Shown one piece after another: positions 8,476-18,751 of a stretch of DNA of 22,377 nucleotides (position 1 is its first letter; every line of letters begins with the position of its first letter). Made by a program: the position numbers and the translations under genes. Under the pieces are notes generated by a model. It was given only the letters and a program-made list of their open reading frames with translations. It ran no database searches and was not told the DNA's origin. Source of the stretch: Chara braunii (Eukaryota; Streptophyta; Charophyceae; Charales; Characeae); assembly GCA_003427395.1 (NCBI GenBank), contig BFEA01000232.1, forward strand, positions 1,459,950-1,482,326. Direction: 5' to 3'.

Positions 8476-8834
8476 CCGATAAAGTCCATCGAGATGGACT
8501 GCCAACGACCCTTAGGGATAGGAAGAGGTTGGAGCAAACCATAAGGCAAGTGGTTTGCACTGTTCACCTCCTGAAAGGTGGGATACTTTGCGGCGTAGTT
8601 CTTCACAAAGTCCTTGCGCTTTGGCCAGTCGTACACGCGGCTCACACGAGCCAACGTCTTGTGGAAGCCCATATGACCGGCGGCTGCCTGGTCATAGAAC
8701 TTTGCTACTGCCCAGACACGTAGCTGTCGGGTGGAGGAAACGCAAATGCGGGGCTCTCTGGTGCCCTTGAACCATGCCAATATACAAGATCGTTGTCCCC
8801 GAGAGAGTCGTTCGGGACACTCTTGCCACTCCAA
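8476..8834 (-). pseudogene. Integrase zinc-binding region and start of core
   Basis: Minus-strand reading gives LRVWAVAKFYDQAAAGHMGFHKTLARVSRVYDWP, then KNYAAKYPTFQEV and LPIPKGRWQSISMDFIGPL. The layout is that of the HH-CC zinc domain followed by the first catalytic Asp (MDFIG). Of the four metal ligands only the His in AGHMGFHKT is clearly present. The first His position is Tyr (FYDQ), and both Cys positions of the expected CP-x-C are replaced (YPTF). Metal binding is therefore lost. A frameshift near 8750 separates this block from LVYWHGSRAPESP in the preceding frame. Confidence 0.8.
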
Positions 8835-8899
8835 AGGGTCACATGGATGTCACGATAGTCGGGGCAGTGGCGGTACTGAGTGCGAAACTCGTCGGTCAC

Positions 8900-9567
8900 C
8901 GAGTGGTGGACGGTGGTGACCGAGATGGCAGCGAGCTGGATCTGCTCCAGATCATGGTCAGGGAGTCGGGATAAGGCATCTGCGACCCAATTGGTCTTAC
9001 ACTTGATGTGCTCAATGGTGAAACTAAACTCAGATAGGTCGCTCCACCAATGAGCCTGTCGAGGAGTGCACTTCGACTTCGAAAAGTTTAGACAACAGAG
9101 TTGTCTGTGCGCACCATGAATGGTGCCCCGTGTAGGTAGTGACGCGAATGTCGAGTGACATAAACTACTGCGAGAACCTCACGTTCATCAGCAGTGTAGT
9201 TTATCTCGGCGGGCAGGAGCTGACGGGAGTAGAAGGCTATAAGACAATCACCTTAGCGATACTCGAAAGTGTCGTCCTCGGCGATGGTAGGAGAATAGTC
9301 AATAGAAGGCTCGTCATTAGCTGAACGAGTAGGCGTCATGCGGGAAGTAGTGGTAGGGGTAGGAGGTGGGAAGTGAGGGATGCGAGGATGAGAGGAATCA
9401 GGAGAGGAGGGAAAAACATGAGAAAGCACTGCTCCTACAGTAAAATCTAGATCATCGGTGGTAAGGATAAAAAGGCGATCAAAATCGGGTGGTGGAGAGC
9501 CGGTGCAGATGTCACCGCCTTCTTGAGGGCGTGGAAGGCGTCCTCGTGGAGGGGTGTCCAAGCCCAT
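8900..9567 (-). pseudogene. RNase H domain with an extra proline-rich insert
   Basis: Minus-strand order: PPDFDRLFILTTDDLDFTVGAVLSH (about 9495-9418, with first catalytic Asp in TTD), a proline/serine/threonine-rich stretch of about 57 codons (9417-9240, stop TAA at 9253), IAFYSRQLLPAE, NYTADEREVLAVVYV and FMVRTDN (9238-9105), then after a frameshift near 9090 TPRQAHWWSDLSEF, FTIEHIKCKTN and WVADALSRLPDHD (9070-8960). These are the standard blocks of the Ty3 RNase H. The insert sits in the loop where related elements go directly from GAVLSQ to IAF/Y-SR. Confidence 0.85.
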
Positions 9568-10025
9568 AGCTGGTTCTTCCGAAGGAGGGTAGAGGTAAGG
9601 ACATGAGAGTAGGAGGCGTAAGCTTGGATGAACTTACTGTAATAACTCGTAAGTCCAAGAAAACTGCGAAGCTACTTGATGGACTCAAGGTTAGGCCAGT
9701 CCGCGATAGCAGTGATCTTCGAGTCGTCCATGTGGAGACCCTGGTCAGACACGTAGTGTCCTAAGAAATCCACTTTGCATTTGGCAAAACGGCACTTGCT
9801 CAGCTTGGCGTAGAAGCCATGTCTACGCAAGCGGTCAACGACATCGCGGAGGTGTCTTAGATGCTTCTCAAGGGTACGACTGTAGATCAGGATATCGTCG
9901 AGGTAGACGAAAACGTACTGCTTTAGGATGTCCCTGAAGATGTTGTTCATCGCCGTCTGGAAGGTAGCGGGTGCGTTGGTGAGGCCAAATGACATCACCG
10001 TAAACTCATAATGGCCGAAGCGCGA
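9568..10025 (-). pseudogene. Reverse transcriptase palm and connection
   Basis: The minus-strand frame contains SRFGHYEFTVMSFGLTNAPATFQ, KQYVFVYLDDILIYSRT (the catalytic YxDD box, with both Asp intact), HLRHLRDVVDRLRRHGF, AKLSKCRFAKCKVDFLGHYVSDQG and, after a TAG at 9672, LRSFLGLTSYYSKFIQAYA. This is the polymerase palm, thumb and connection of a Ty3-type RT. The stop at 10026 cuts it off from the block upstream. The TAG at 9672 lies where relatives usually have KQLRSFLGL. Confidence 0.9.
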
Positions 10026-10736
10026 TCAGAACGTTGTCTTCGGTTGGTCCACTGCAGCGACGCGGATCTGATGGAAAATGTCGTGGTACTCTCGAATGAA
10101 GTCACGAACTGAGGGCTCCAGGTCGGCCGTATAGCGTGCGAGCTCCTCGACGTCAGCATCGGCGTGCGACGGCGGGGTGGACTCGACGGTCGGCAGAGGG
10201 AGGGAAGTAGAGATGGGAGCCATAGAGATAGAAGGATGATTTGGCTCTAGAGAGATGAGCTCGACATCGGGACAGGGTGGATCATAGTGCAAGAGATCCG
10301 TAACATTCACCGTAAAGAAGGTGACGTCCTCCTGTCGGATGAAGTGAGCGAACTGCCAATGCGAGGTGACGGTAATAGTAGGAGATGGTGTGGGCACGAA
10401 AGGCTCCAGGGGAGGAGAATCAGGGCGTGGTGTCGTCGTGGTACCTGTGAAAGGTATGTGATACGTTTGTCCACACTTCGTTCTGAGGACGAGAGTGTTG
10501 GCCGCCCAATCAGCCTCGGTGCTTCAGAACCGACGAGACCACGGAGTACCGAGAGTGAAACCGTACCCCGTCTCCATCACATCGAAATGTGCCGAGGAGC
10601 AGTGGAAACGAGACGTCGGGGGACGATCAGTCGGCTCGAGGGTGAGAAAGAAAGGGATGTCGGTGACTGGCTGATCAAAGAAGCGCTGGGTCTGACGAAG
10701 ATGGGCTTGGCTAGATCTACTTATTCTCCCCAGCAA
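10026..10736 (-). pseudogene. Protease C-terminal end fused to truncated RT
   Basis: The minus-strand frame begins in a retropepsin-like end: SAHFDVMETGYGFTLGTPW (about 10600-10540) resembles the D-V-I-L-G-x-P-W region near the end of the aspartic protease, followed after the TGA at 10524 by STEADWAANTLVLRT. A linker leads to LARYTADLEPSVRDFIREYHDIF, then directly to HQIRVAAVDQPKTTF. In relatives, YHDIF-type sequence and HQIRV are separated by roughly 100 or more residues carrying the RT fingers and the first catalytic Asp. Here they touch between 10073 and 10074, so that part is deleted in frame. The protease active-site DSG/DTG is not in this segment. Confidence 0.8.
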
Positions 10737-10739
10737 GAA

Positions 10740-11275
10740 CCATCCGTGAGAGTGAAAGGTACTGGAGGCTTAGGGTAGTCGGTGTAGAGCTTTGGTCCGA
10801 AGTTGCAAATCAGATTGACACCACTCTCTTCAAGCTCCCTCTCTTTCTCTTCAAGGTACTTCGTTGCTGAGATCCAAACTGAGTCAAAAAGGTCATGAGT
10901 TTCCTTGCCCTTCTTCACGTATGGCCTCAAATCGTGGACAGTGCCGCCTGCGAATCGGGTGAGGATAACAAAGACTGATAGGTCCCCTTGCCTAAATCCA
11001 ACAACACTGGCATATTGGTGTCGGAAGGCATCATTGGAAGCAATCCTATTGAGACAAGACAGGATTGTCTGCTGAACTGGGAATGATTGGATTGCACTCA
11101 TGTGCCGATGTTGGACATTGGAACAAATCCTTTGTTTTGAGATGATATCACTGTCTGATTGATTCTGACTAAAAGTTTCAAGTAACCCGGACTGATTGAG
11201 TGTTGACCGGATGTTGATTGAATGCTGATTGAATACTGGTTGAATACTGATTGAATGATGACATTGATTAAACAC
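10740..11275 (-). pseudogene. Unrecognised protein-like segment
   Basis: The minus-strand frame is open over the whole stretch. Its first ~35 codons (11275-11170) are made from the GATTGAATACTG-type simple repeat and are probably not protein. From about 11100 on the translation looks like a real globular protein: DLSVFVILTRFAGGTVHDL, RPYVKKGKETHDLFDSVW, then SATKYLEEKERELEESGVNL and NFGPKLYTDYPKPPVPF. I do not recognise the family. A possible splice acceptor, TTCCCAGTTCAGCAG, lies at about 11066-11080 (minus strand). It could be a host exon, a captured fragment, or part of the neighbouring retroelement. It ends at the stop at 10721, just where the protease block begins in another frame. Confidence 0.35.
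11214..11275. repeat. GATTGAATACTG-type short tandem repeat
   Basis: GATTGAATGCTGATTGAATA and variants repeat with a spacing of about 12 to 14 bp over some 60 bp. Confidence 0.7.
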
Positions 11276-12944
11276 TGAGATGTCGTATCACCGGACGTTG
11301 ATCACTTGACATCAGAATGTCGAAAAAACTACAAATCATGGCAAAACTTGCTAACTAAAACGTTGGTGGAGTTTAAGGAAAGAGAATCCGGGCACCCTCG
11401 CGGTCACTTGAGCTTTGCCCTAACCTGCTCCACCGTCTCTAGCAACGAGCCAGTGTTGTGCAGTTTGCCACTGCAATCATAAAAATATAAGACGTATTCA
11501 ATAAAAAAAAATTCCCCTGCCAACTGAACAGCTTATTCTCGATGAGACTGCCTAAGAGAATCCATGTCCCGACATGCTTCTTCTTCTCATCCCCCTTTCT
11601 TGTCTCTTCTTGATCATATTTTCAGCACGAGGACCTCATCCTCTTTCATGACTCTTTCACACTCCTCAGGATTTAGACAACTAATGGAATGAGCTGCAGG
11701 TAAACTTAGTGAACTTCACACTCAGAGTAGAAGCTTGTTCCTAAAGCTCGGAGTCACGGTGTAGGGCCAAACCCCGGTAGACTTTCGAGCCTTGGTCGAC
11801 CCCACTGCGGGTCCCAGTTGGCTCGGCTCGCCCACGCTCATGCTCAGGGCGTGGGCCATTCGTCCCAGGGTCACCTCCACCTAGTGCTTTGAGATGGATG
11901 GGGGTGGACCATCGCGCGAGAGAGCTTTGTCATTGGGGATGTAGCTCAACCCTCACGCCGGGTGGCAGTCTCGCTGGTCATTCAGTCAACACTGATTTTT
12001 TTTTCTGCTTCTTGGTTGTGTTTTCAAGCAATTGCTCCTTCCAATACAGACAGTCCAGGGGTTCTTTGAGAGTTTTCTTCCTTTGTGCACAGGGTAAGTG
12101 TCATCCTTAGGTCGCACACCATTTCCCTAAGCATTATGTTCCTACGGCGTCATCGGAGTGCGACGAAGCCGTCCTCCCTCTTGCCTTTACGCACCCATCG
12201 GGTCTCACAGTTCACATTCAACCTTATTAAAGCAGGCCCCTTAGTCTTTTCGGGGCCTTTATATGCATGCACACACAACTTCACATTTCTCTTGGCAAGA
12301 TTGTACCCCATTCCCTCATTTATACTCCAAATCTCAAACGCAAAGGTCATTCTCATGGGTTGGTTTTATGCTAAAGGTCCCGTAACCCCTTTGTCCCTCT
12401 TCCCTTTTCATTTTGATGCTCGGTTCCTCTCGACCCTATCCCGCTCAACGCATCCTTAGCCTTCACTTACATGCACAATCCCACACAAAGCAAAGATCCA
12501 TACAATTCCCCGTTGGGGGTCAACACATAGCCCTTCCCACATGCCTATCTTTTCAAACTCTTTGGTTGTTCTTTGTTCCCTTTTCTTTGCTCAATCAGCC
12601 CATCCTCTTCTCATAGTCATGCAGTCGGGGAAATGGTTGAGTCAAACTGACCTTGCTTTCACTTTTACTCTCTCTCGGATTCCGCTTTTTTTCCCCACTT
12701 TCTCAACCGTCCTTTCCTTTGCCTTCTTGGTGGCACAAGGGACCGACTACCCTCCCCTTGCCCCCTTTCTCCACCAAGTGAGGTATGATCTCTTCTTACC
12801 GTTCGCACCCTGGCAATGTACCAAGTGAGGGGAGAAGGGTTAGTCATATGCCAAGTGAGAGGACGAGAGAGAGAGAGAGAGGGCAAGGCGAAGAGGGAGG
12901 GAAAAAGAGGAGTAGAAGAGAAAGTGGGAGGGGGAGAGAGAGAG

Positions 12945-12950
<6 letters not shown>
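11276..12950. other. Non-coding stretch, no recognisable feature
   Basis: No domain or RNA gene was recognised. One perfect inverted repeat, GCCCACGC (11830-11837) and GCGTGGGC (11849-11856), is present. From about 12000 to 12800 the plus strand becomes pyrimidine-rich, and from about 12860 it turns purine-rich and grades into the AG microsatellite. The ORFs here are low-complexity. Confidence 0.6.
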
Positions 12951-13009
<59 letters not shown>

Positions 13010-13010
13010 N

Positions 13011-13065
<55 letters not shown>
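12951..13065. repeat. AG dinucleotide microsatellite with an N
   Basis: Almost pure AG repeats run for 115 bp with a single undetermined base at 13010. Shorter AG runs precede it from 12865. The N suggests the true length is uncertain. Confidence 0.95.
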
Positions 13066-13069
<4 letters not shown>

Positions 13070-13137
13070 AAGAACTTCTAATCCTAATCAAATCAGCTCC
13101 CCGTAGTAGCAGTCAAATGTCGGTCACCCATCCCATA

Positions 13138-15545
13138 GTGAAAGATCGAATAAGTATGACTTGGAACACTTCATCATACATGAACTTGACAATGAGAAGC
13201 TAGACTAGTGAAAAGCACATACACATAGAGGAAAGATCAACTAAGTATGACCCGGAACATTACAGTACACATGAACATGACAATGAGAAACTAGAACTAG
13301 TGGAAAGCACATGCACATAGGGGAGAGATCAACTAAGTAGGAACCGAAACATCACAACACAAACGATATTGACAATGAGAAGTTAGAACTAGTGAAAAAC
13401 ACATACACATAGAGGAAATATCAACTAAGTATGACCCGGAACATTACAACACACATGAACATGACAATGAGAAGCTAGAACTAGTGGAAAGCAAATGCAC
13501 ATAGGGGAGAGATCAACTAAGTAGGAACCGGAACATCACAACATAAACGAACTTAACAATCAGAAGCTAGAACTAGTGAAAAGCGCATGCACACGAAGGA
13601 AAGATCAACTAAGTAGGAACCGGAACATCACAACACACATGAACATGACAATGAAAAGCTAAAACTAGTGCACATGCACATGGGGGAAAGATCAACTAAG
13701 TAGGATCCGGAACGTCACAACATATATGAACTTGACAATGAGAAGCTAGAACTAGTGAAAAGCACATACACACAGAGGCGAGATCAACTAAGTAGGATCC
13801 GGAACATCACAACACATATGAACTTGACAATGAGAAGCGAGAACTGGTGGAGAGCACATGCACATAGAGGAGAGATCAACTAAGTAGGAACCGGAACATC
13901 ACAACACACATGAGCAATGACAATGAGAAGCTAGAACTAGTGGAAAACACATGCACATAGGGGAGAGATCAACTAAGTAGGAATCGGAACATCACAACAC
14001 ATATGAACTTGACAGCGAGAAGCTAGAACTAGTGGAGAACACATTCACATAGGGGAGAGATCAACTAAGTCGGAGCCGGAACATCCCAACACATATGAAC
14101 TTGACAACGAGAAGCTAGAATTAGTGGAGAGCACATGCACATAGAGGAGAGATCAACTAAGTAGGAACCGGAACATCACGACACACATGCACATGACAAT
14201 GAGAAGCTAGAACTAGTGGAAAGCACATGCACATGGAGGAAAGATCAACTAAGTAGGAACCGGAACATCACAACACATATGAACTTGACAATGAGGAGCT
14301 AGAACTAGTGAAAAGCATATGCACATAGAGGAGAGATCAACTAAGTAGGAACCGGAACATCACAACACATATGAACTTGACAATGAGAAGCTAGAACTGG
14401 TGGAGAGCACATGCACATAAAAGAGAGATAAACTAAGTAGCAACTAGAACATCACGACACACATGAGCATGACAATGAGAAGCTAGAAGTAGTGGAAAGC
14501 ACATCCACATAGAGGAGAGATCAACTAAGTAGGAACCGGAACATCACAACACATATGAACTTGACAGCGAGAAGCTAGAACTAGTGGAGAGCACATGCAC
14601 ATAGAGGAGAGATCCACTAAGTAGGAACCGGAACATCGCAAGACATATGAACTTGACAATGAAAAGTTAGAATTGGTGGAAAGCACATGCACATGGAGGA
14701 AAGATCAACTAAGTAGGAACCGAAACATCACAACACATATGAACATGACAATGAGAAACTAGAACTAGTCAAAGCACATGCACATGGAGGAGAGATCAAC
14801 TAAGTATGAACCGGAACATCACAGCACACATGGACATGACAATGAGAAACTTGAACTAGTGGAAAGCACATGCACATAGAGGAAAAATCAACTAAGTAGG
14901 AACCGGAACATCACAACACATATGAACATGATAATGAGAAGCTAGAACTAGTGAAAACACATGCACATAGAGGAGGGATCAACTAAGTAGGAACTGAAAC
15001 TTCACAACACATATGAACATGACAATGAGAAGCTAGAACTAGTGAAAAGTTCATGCACATGGATGAAAGATCAACTAAGTAGGAACCGCAATATCACAAC
15101 TCACATGAACATGATAGTGAGAAGCTAGAACTAGTGGAAAGCACATGCACATGGAAGAAGGATCAACTAAATAGGAACGGGAACATCACAACATATATGA
15201 ACATGACAATGAGAAGCTAAAACTAGTGAAAGCACACGCACATGGAGGAGAGATCAACTAAGTAGGAACCGGAACATCACAACGCACATGGACATGACAA
15301 TGAGAAGCTAGAACTAGTGGACAGCACATGCACGTGAAGGAAAGATCAACTAAGTAGGAACCGGAACATCATAACACATATGAAGATGAGAATGAGAAGC
15401 TAGAACTAGTGAAAGCACATGGTCATGGAGGAGAGATCAACTAAATAGGAACCGGAACATCACAACACACATGGACATGACAATGAGAAGCTATAACTAG
15501 TGGAGAGCACATGCACATAGAGGAGAGAATCAACTAAGTATAGAC
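13138..15545. repeat. Satellite A: 92-bp tandem repeat, about 26 monomers
   Basis: The landmark GATCAACTAAGTA recurs at 13235, 13327, 13511, 13603, 13782 and so on to 15526, at a regular 91-92 bp. I count 27 landmarks including diverged ones. Each monomer continues through GGAACCGGAACATCACAACA, CATATGAAC, TGACAATGAGAAGCTAGAAC and TAGTGG. Length is almost constant, with one monomer 5 bp short near 13680. Stop codons in all frames exclude coding. No transposon ends are seen. The regular, divergent monomers fit a centromeric, pericentromeric or heterochromatic satellite. Confidence 0.95.
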
Positions 15546-15900
15546 TGGATCATCATCATGTGAGAGTTGATCCATGTATATGAGTGAGACTTGCTCAAAC
15601 AGATGCTCATGGCTCATGTATGCAACCAAGTTTGAAATAACCTGCCATCATGTGAGAGTTGAGCCATGTATGTGAGTGAGACTTGCTCAAACACATGCCT
15701 GTGACTCATGTTTTGCAACCAGGTTTGAAACGGAATGTCATTGTCCTACCATGTGAGTGGAAGGCACAAGCTAGACTAGTCCCAAGACACAAGTCTTGAG
15801 CACGAAATCACTTGTGGAAAATTCGGAGTATTCCCTACTAGAATATGGGTGAAAATCAAGACTTTCATTAGGCCAAGTTACAAGTATTGAGCATGGGATC
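15546..15900. repeat. Transition between satellites A and B
   Basis: CATCATGTGAGAGTTGA occurs at 15554 and 15646, again 92 bp apart, with GTGAGTGAGACTTGCTCAAAC in each unit. From 15740 to 15900 the sequence carries single GTGAGTG, ACTAG and GAGCAT motifs. These units share motifs with both neighbours but match neither closely, so this looks like a diverged border of the arrays. Confidence 0.75.
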
Positions 15901-17987
15901 ATCCCTTGAGGAATCGGAGCATCCCCTACTAGTGTGTGAGTGCAATGCAAGAGTTCAAGTAACCCAAATCACAAAGATTGAACATGAGATCATCCATGGA
16001 AGAATCGGAACATCTCCTACTAGTGTGTGAGTGAAAAGCAAGAGTCCAAGTAGCCCAAATCACAAGATTGAACATGAGATCATCCATGGAAAGATCGGAA
16101 CATCTCCTACTACTGTGTGAGTGAAAATCATAAATCCAAGTAGCCCAAATTACAAGATTGAACATGAGATCATCCATGGAAAGATCGGAACATCTCCTAC
16201 TAGTGTGTGAGTGAAAAACGTGATCTTGAGTAGGCTAGATCACCAAGATTGAATCAACCATCATTCATAGAAGTAGCGGTGCACTACCTACTAGTGTGTG
16301 AGTGAAAAACATGAGCGTGAGTAGGCTAGATCACCAAGATTGCATCAAACATCATCCATGGAAGTAGCGGTGCACTACCTACTAGTGTGTGAGTGAAAAG
16401 NGAAGTAGCGGTGCACTACCTACTAGTGTGTGAGTGAAAAGCATGAGTGTGAGTAGGCTAGATCACCAAGATTGCATCAAAGATCATCCATGGAAGTAGT
16501 GGTGCACTACCTACTAGTGTGTAAGTGAAAAGCATGAGTGTGAGTAGGCTAGATTACCAAGATTGGATCAAAGATCATCCATGGAATTAGCTGTGCACTA
16601 CCTACTAGTGTGTGAGTGAAAAGCATCAGTATGAGTAAGCTAGATCACCAAGATTGCATCAAAGATCATTCATGAAAGTAGCGGTGCACTATCTACTAGT
16701 GTGTGAGTGAAAAGCATGAGTGTAAGTAGGCTAGCTCACCAAGATTGCATCCAAGATCATCCATGGAATTAGCGGTGCACTACCTACTAGTGTGTGAGTG
16801 AAAACCATGAGTGTGAGTAGGCTAGATCACCAAGATTGCATCAAAGATCATTCATGAAAGTAGCGGTGCACTACCTACTGATGTGTGAGTGAAAAGCATG
16901 AGTGTGAGTAGGCTAAATCACCAAGATTGCATCAAAGATCATCCATGGAATTAGCGGTGCACTACCTACTAGTGTGTGAGTGAAAAACAAGAGTTTGAGT
17001 AGGCTAGATCACCAAGATTGGATCAAACATCATTCATGGAAGTAGCGGTGCACTACCTACTAGTGTGTAAGTGAAAAACAAGAGTTTGAGTAGGCTAGAT
17101 CACCAAGATTGCATCAAAGATCATCCATGAAAGAATCGGAGCACTACCTACTAGTGTGTGAATGAAAAACAAGAGTTGCACTAGGCTATCTCACACGATT
17201 TGAGCAAGAGATCATCCACGGAAAAATCGAGGGATCTCGTACTAGCATGTGAGTGAAAAACAAGAGTTTGAGTAGCCCAAATCACAAGTAACCAACATGA
17301 GACCATCCATAGAAGAATCGGAGCACTACCTACTAGTGTGTGAGTGAAAAAGAAGAGTTTGAGTAGCCCAAATCACAAGTAACCAACATGAGATCATCCA
17401 TAGAAGAATCGGAGCACTACCTACTAGTGTGTGAATGAAAAACAAGAGTTGCATTAGGATATCTCACAATATTTGAGCAAGAGATCATCCATGGAAGAAT
17501 CGGATAATCTCCTACAAGCATGTGAGTGAAAAACAAGATCTACACGAGTCCAAATCACAAGTAATGAGCAAGAGATCAACCATAAAAGAATCGGAGTACC
17601 TCCTACTAGCATGTGAGTGAAAAACAAGAGATTGAGTAGCCCAAATCACAAGTAACCAACAAGAGGTCATCCAAAGAAGAATCAGAGCACTACCTACTAG
17701 TGTGTGAATGAAAAACAAGACTTGCAGAAGGCTATCTCAGAAGATTTGAGCAAGAGATCATCTCCTACTTGCATGTGAGTGAAAAACAAGATCTACACTA
17801 GTCCAAATCACAAGTAATGAGCAAGAGATAAACCATAAAAGAATCGGAGTACCTCATACTAGCATGTGAGTGAAAAACAAGAGATTGAGTAGCCCAAATC
17901 ACAAGTAACCAACAAGAGATATCCATAGAAGAATCGGAGCACTACCTACTCGTGTGTGAATGAAAAACAAGAGTTTGGGTATCCCAA
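15901..17987. repeat. Satellite B: 91-bp tandem repeat, about 22 monomers
   Basis: The landmark CCTACTAGTGTGTGAGTGAA recurs at about 91-bp intervals. Monomers continue through AGTAGGCTAGATCACCAAGATTG or AGTAGCCCAAATCACAAG, then GATCATCCATGGAAG and TAGCGGTGCACTA or AATCGGAGCACTA. The first monomers (to about 16200) carry CGGAACATCTCC, close to the CGGAACATCAC of satellite A. In the middle the units are very similar to each other. An N at 16401 lies in a shortened monomer. Confidence 0.95.
17155..17953. repeat. 273-bp trimeric higher-order repeat in satellite B
   Basis: The diverged start TGTGTGAATGAAAAACAAGA appears at 17155, 17428 and 17701, each 273 bp apart (three 91-bp monomers), and again at 17953 after 252 bp. 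The three monomers in a unit differ from one another more than from their counterparts in the next unit, most clearly between 17428 and 17701. The last unit lost about 21 bp near 17760. Confidence 0.8.
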
Positions 17988-18079
17988 TAAGAAGAAGAAG
18001 ATGAAGAAGAAGAACGAGAAAAAGAAGAAGGAGAAGAGTAAAGAAAATAAGAGGAAGGAGAAGAAGAAGAAGGAGAAGG

Positions 18080-18112
<33 letters not shown>

Positions 18113-18127
18113 AGAAGAAGAAGAAGA
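17988..18127. repeat. GAA-rich trinucleotide microsatellite
   Basis: The plus strand is a run of GAA with interruptions (GAT, GAG, AAAG), becoming pure AAG from about 18090 to 18126. Long open frames on both strands are low-complexity and not genes. Confidence 0.95.
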
Positions 18128-18700
18128 TGCATCCTCTTCCTTCCACTCACCTTGTTAATGTCTTGGAGATGGAGTCTCAATCTTGATGAGGCTTTCCTCC
18201 TCGTTGCATAACTCCTCCTTGGCTATGGCTCCCTCCTTCTTCAAGCCTCTCTCCTTCCTTTCTCACCTCTTCCCAAGTTACCCCAAACTCCAACCCCATA
18301 GTTATGGAGTCCTCCCCTCTAGGAGGGTTAATGGGACTCCCTCTAGCCTCTCTTTCTTCCTCACACCCAGGCGGCTATGGTGGATCACTCCCCTAGTGCT
18401 AGCCTCACTACCACTAGCCTCTAGAGCTCATTTCCCTAAGCTCATGGCCTCCACCAAGCTCCCAAACTGGCATGGGTTCCCCTCTTCTCTCTCCAAGTGA
18501 AAGGGTGTTCCTATGAGCTCACTTGGGCAGCATGGGCACTCCTCATGCAATTGTGAAAGTGGTGGACTGAATTCCCTGCTTATGTAGGCTGAAAGCAGCA
18601 GTCCGCCCAGCCCATGGGCCTCCCCATGTGCCTTGAGGTGAACCGAGGTACCCCCAAGGCAAAATTCCACTATTAGGCCTTTCTGGAGGTACCCGGGCCT
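18128..18700. other. Pyrimidine-rich non-coding stretch
   Basis: CT-rich plus strand with short repeated words (CTAGCCTC, CTCCCTC). No domain or RNA gene was found. Confidence 0.6.
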
Positions 18701-18718
18701 CTTTTTGGCCAAGTACAT

Positions 18719-18751
18719 GCAATCCGAGTGGTTGGTACCAACTCGGATTGC
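18719..18751. other. Inverted repeat GCAATCCGAGT, 11-bp stem
   Basis: GCAATCCGAGT (18719-18729) and ACTCGGATTGC (18741-18751) are exact reverse complements. The loop contains a further palindrome, TTGGTACCAA. A shorter form with no loop, GCAATCCGGATTGC, is at 19296-19309. Confidence 0.8.

Larger units (their letters stand above)
7244..10736 (-). mobile_element. Inactivated chromovirus (Ty3-type) pol region
   Basis: Read on the minus strand, the domains follow the order protease end, reverse transcriptase, RNase H, integrase, chromodomain, which defines a Ty3-type element of the chromovirus group. Much of it is still in long open blocks. It is interrupted by stops at 10524, 10026, 9672, 9253, 8291, 7952, 7895 and 7832, by frameshifts near 9500, 9090, 8750 and 8470, and by one in-frame deletion. 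GC content and codon choice differ from the older pol remnant at 4150-5760. No LTR, primer-binding site or gag was found at either end, so this is a fragment. Confidence 0.9.

Noticed and set aside
11934-11950. GGGGATGTAGCTCAA resembling a tRNA-Ala 5' end
   Set aside because: The following sequence does not form a D-arm, anticodon arm or T-arm and has no B-box.
12785-13106. Arginine/glutamate repeat proteins
   Set aside because: They are translations of the AG microsatellite.
15929-16177. 82-codon ORF with internal repeats in the satellite
   Set aside because: It exists only because 91-bp monomers lack stops in one frame for three units. Neighbouring monomers break it.
13138-17987. CRISPR-like array
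   Set aside because: The whole 91-92-bp unit is repeated with no unique spacers, and the context is eukaryotic.
17899-18186. Leucine- or lysine-rich ORFs
   Set aside because: They are translations of the GAA microsatellite.
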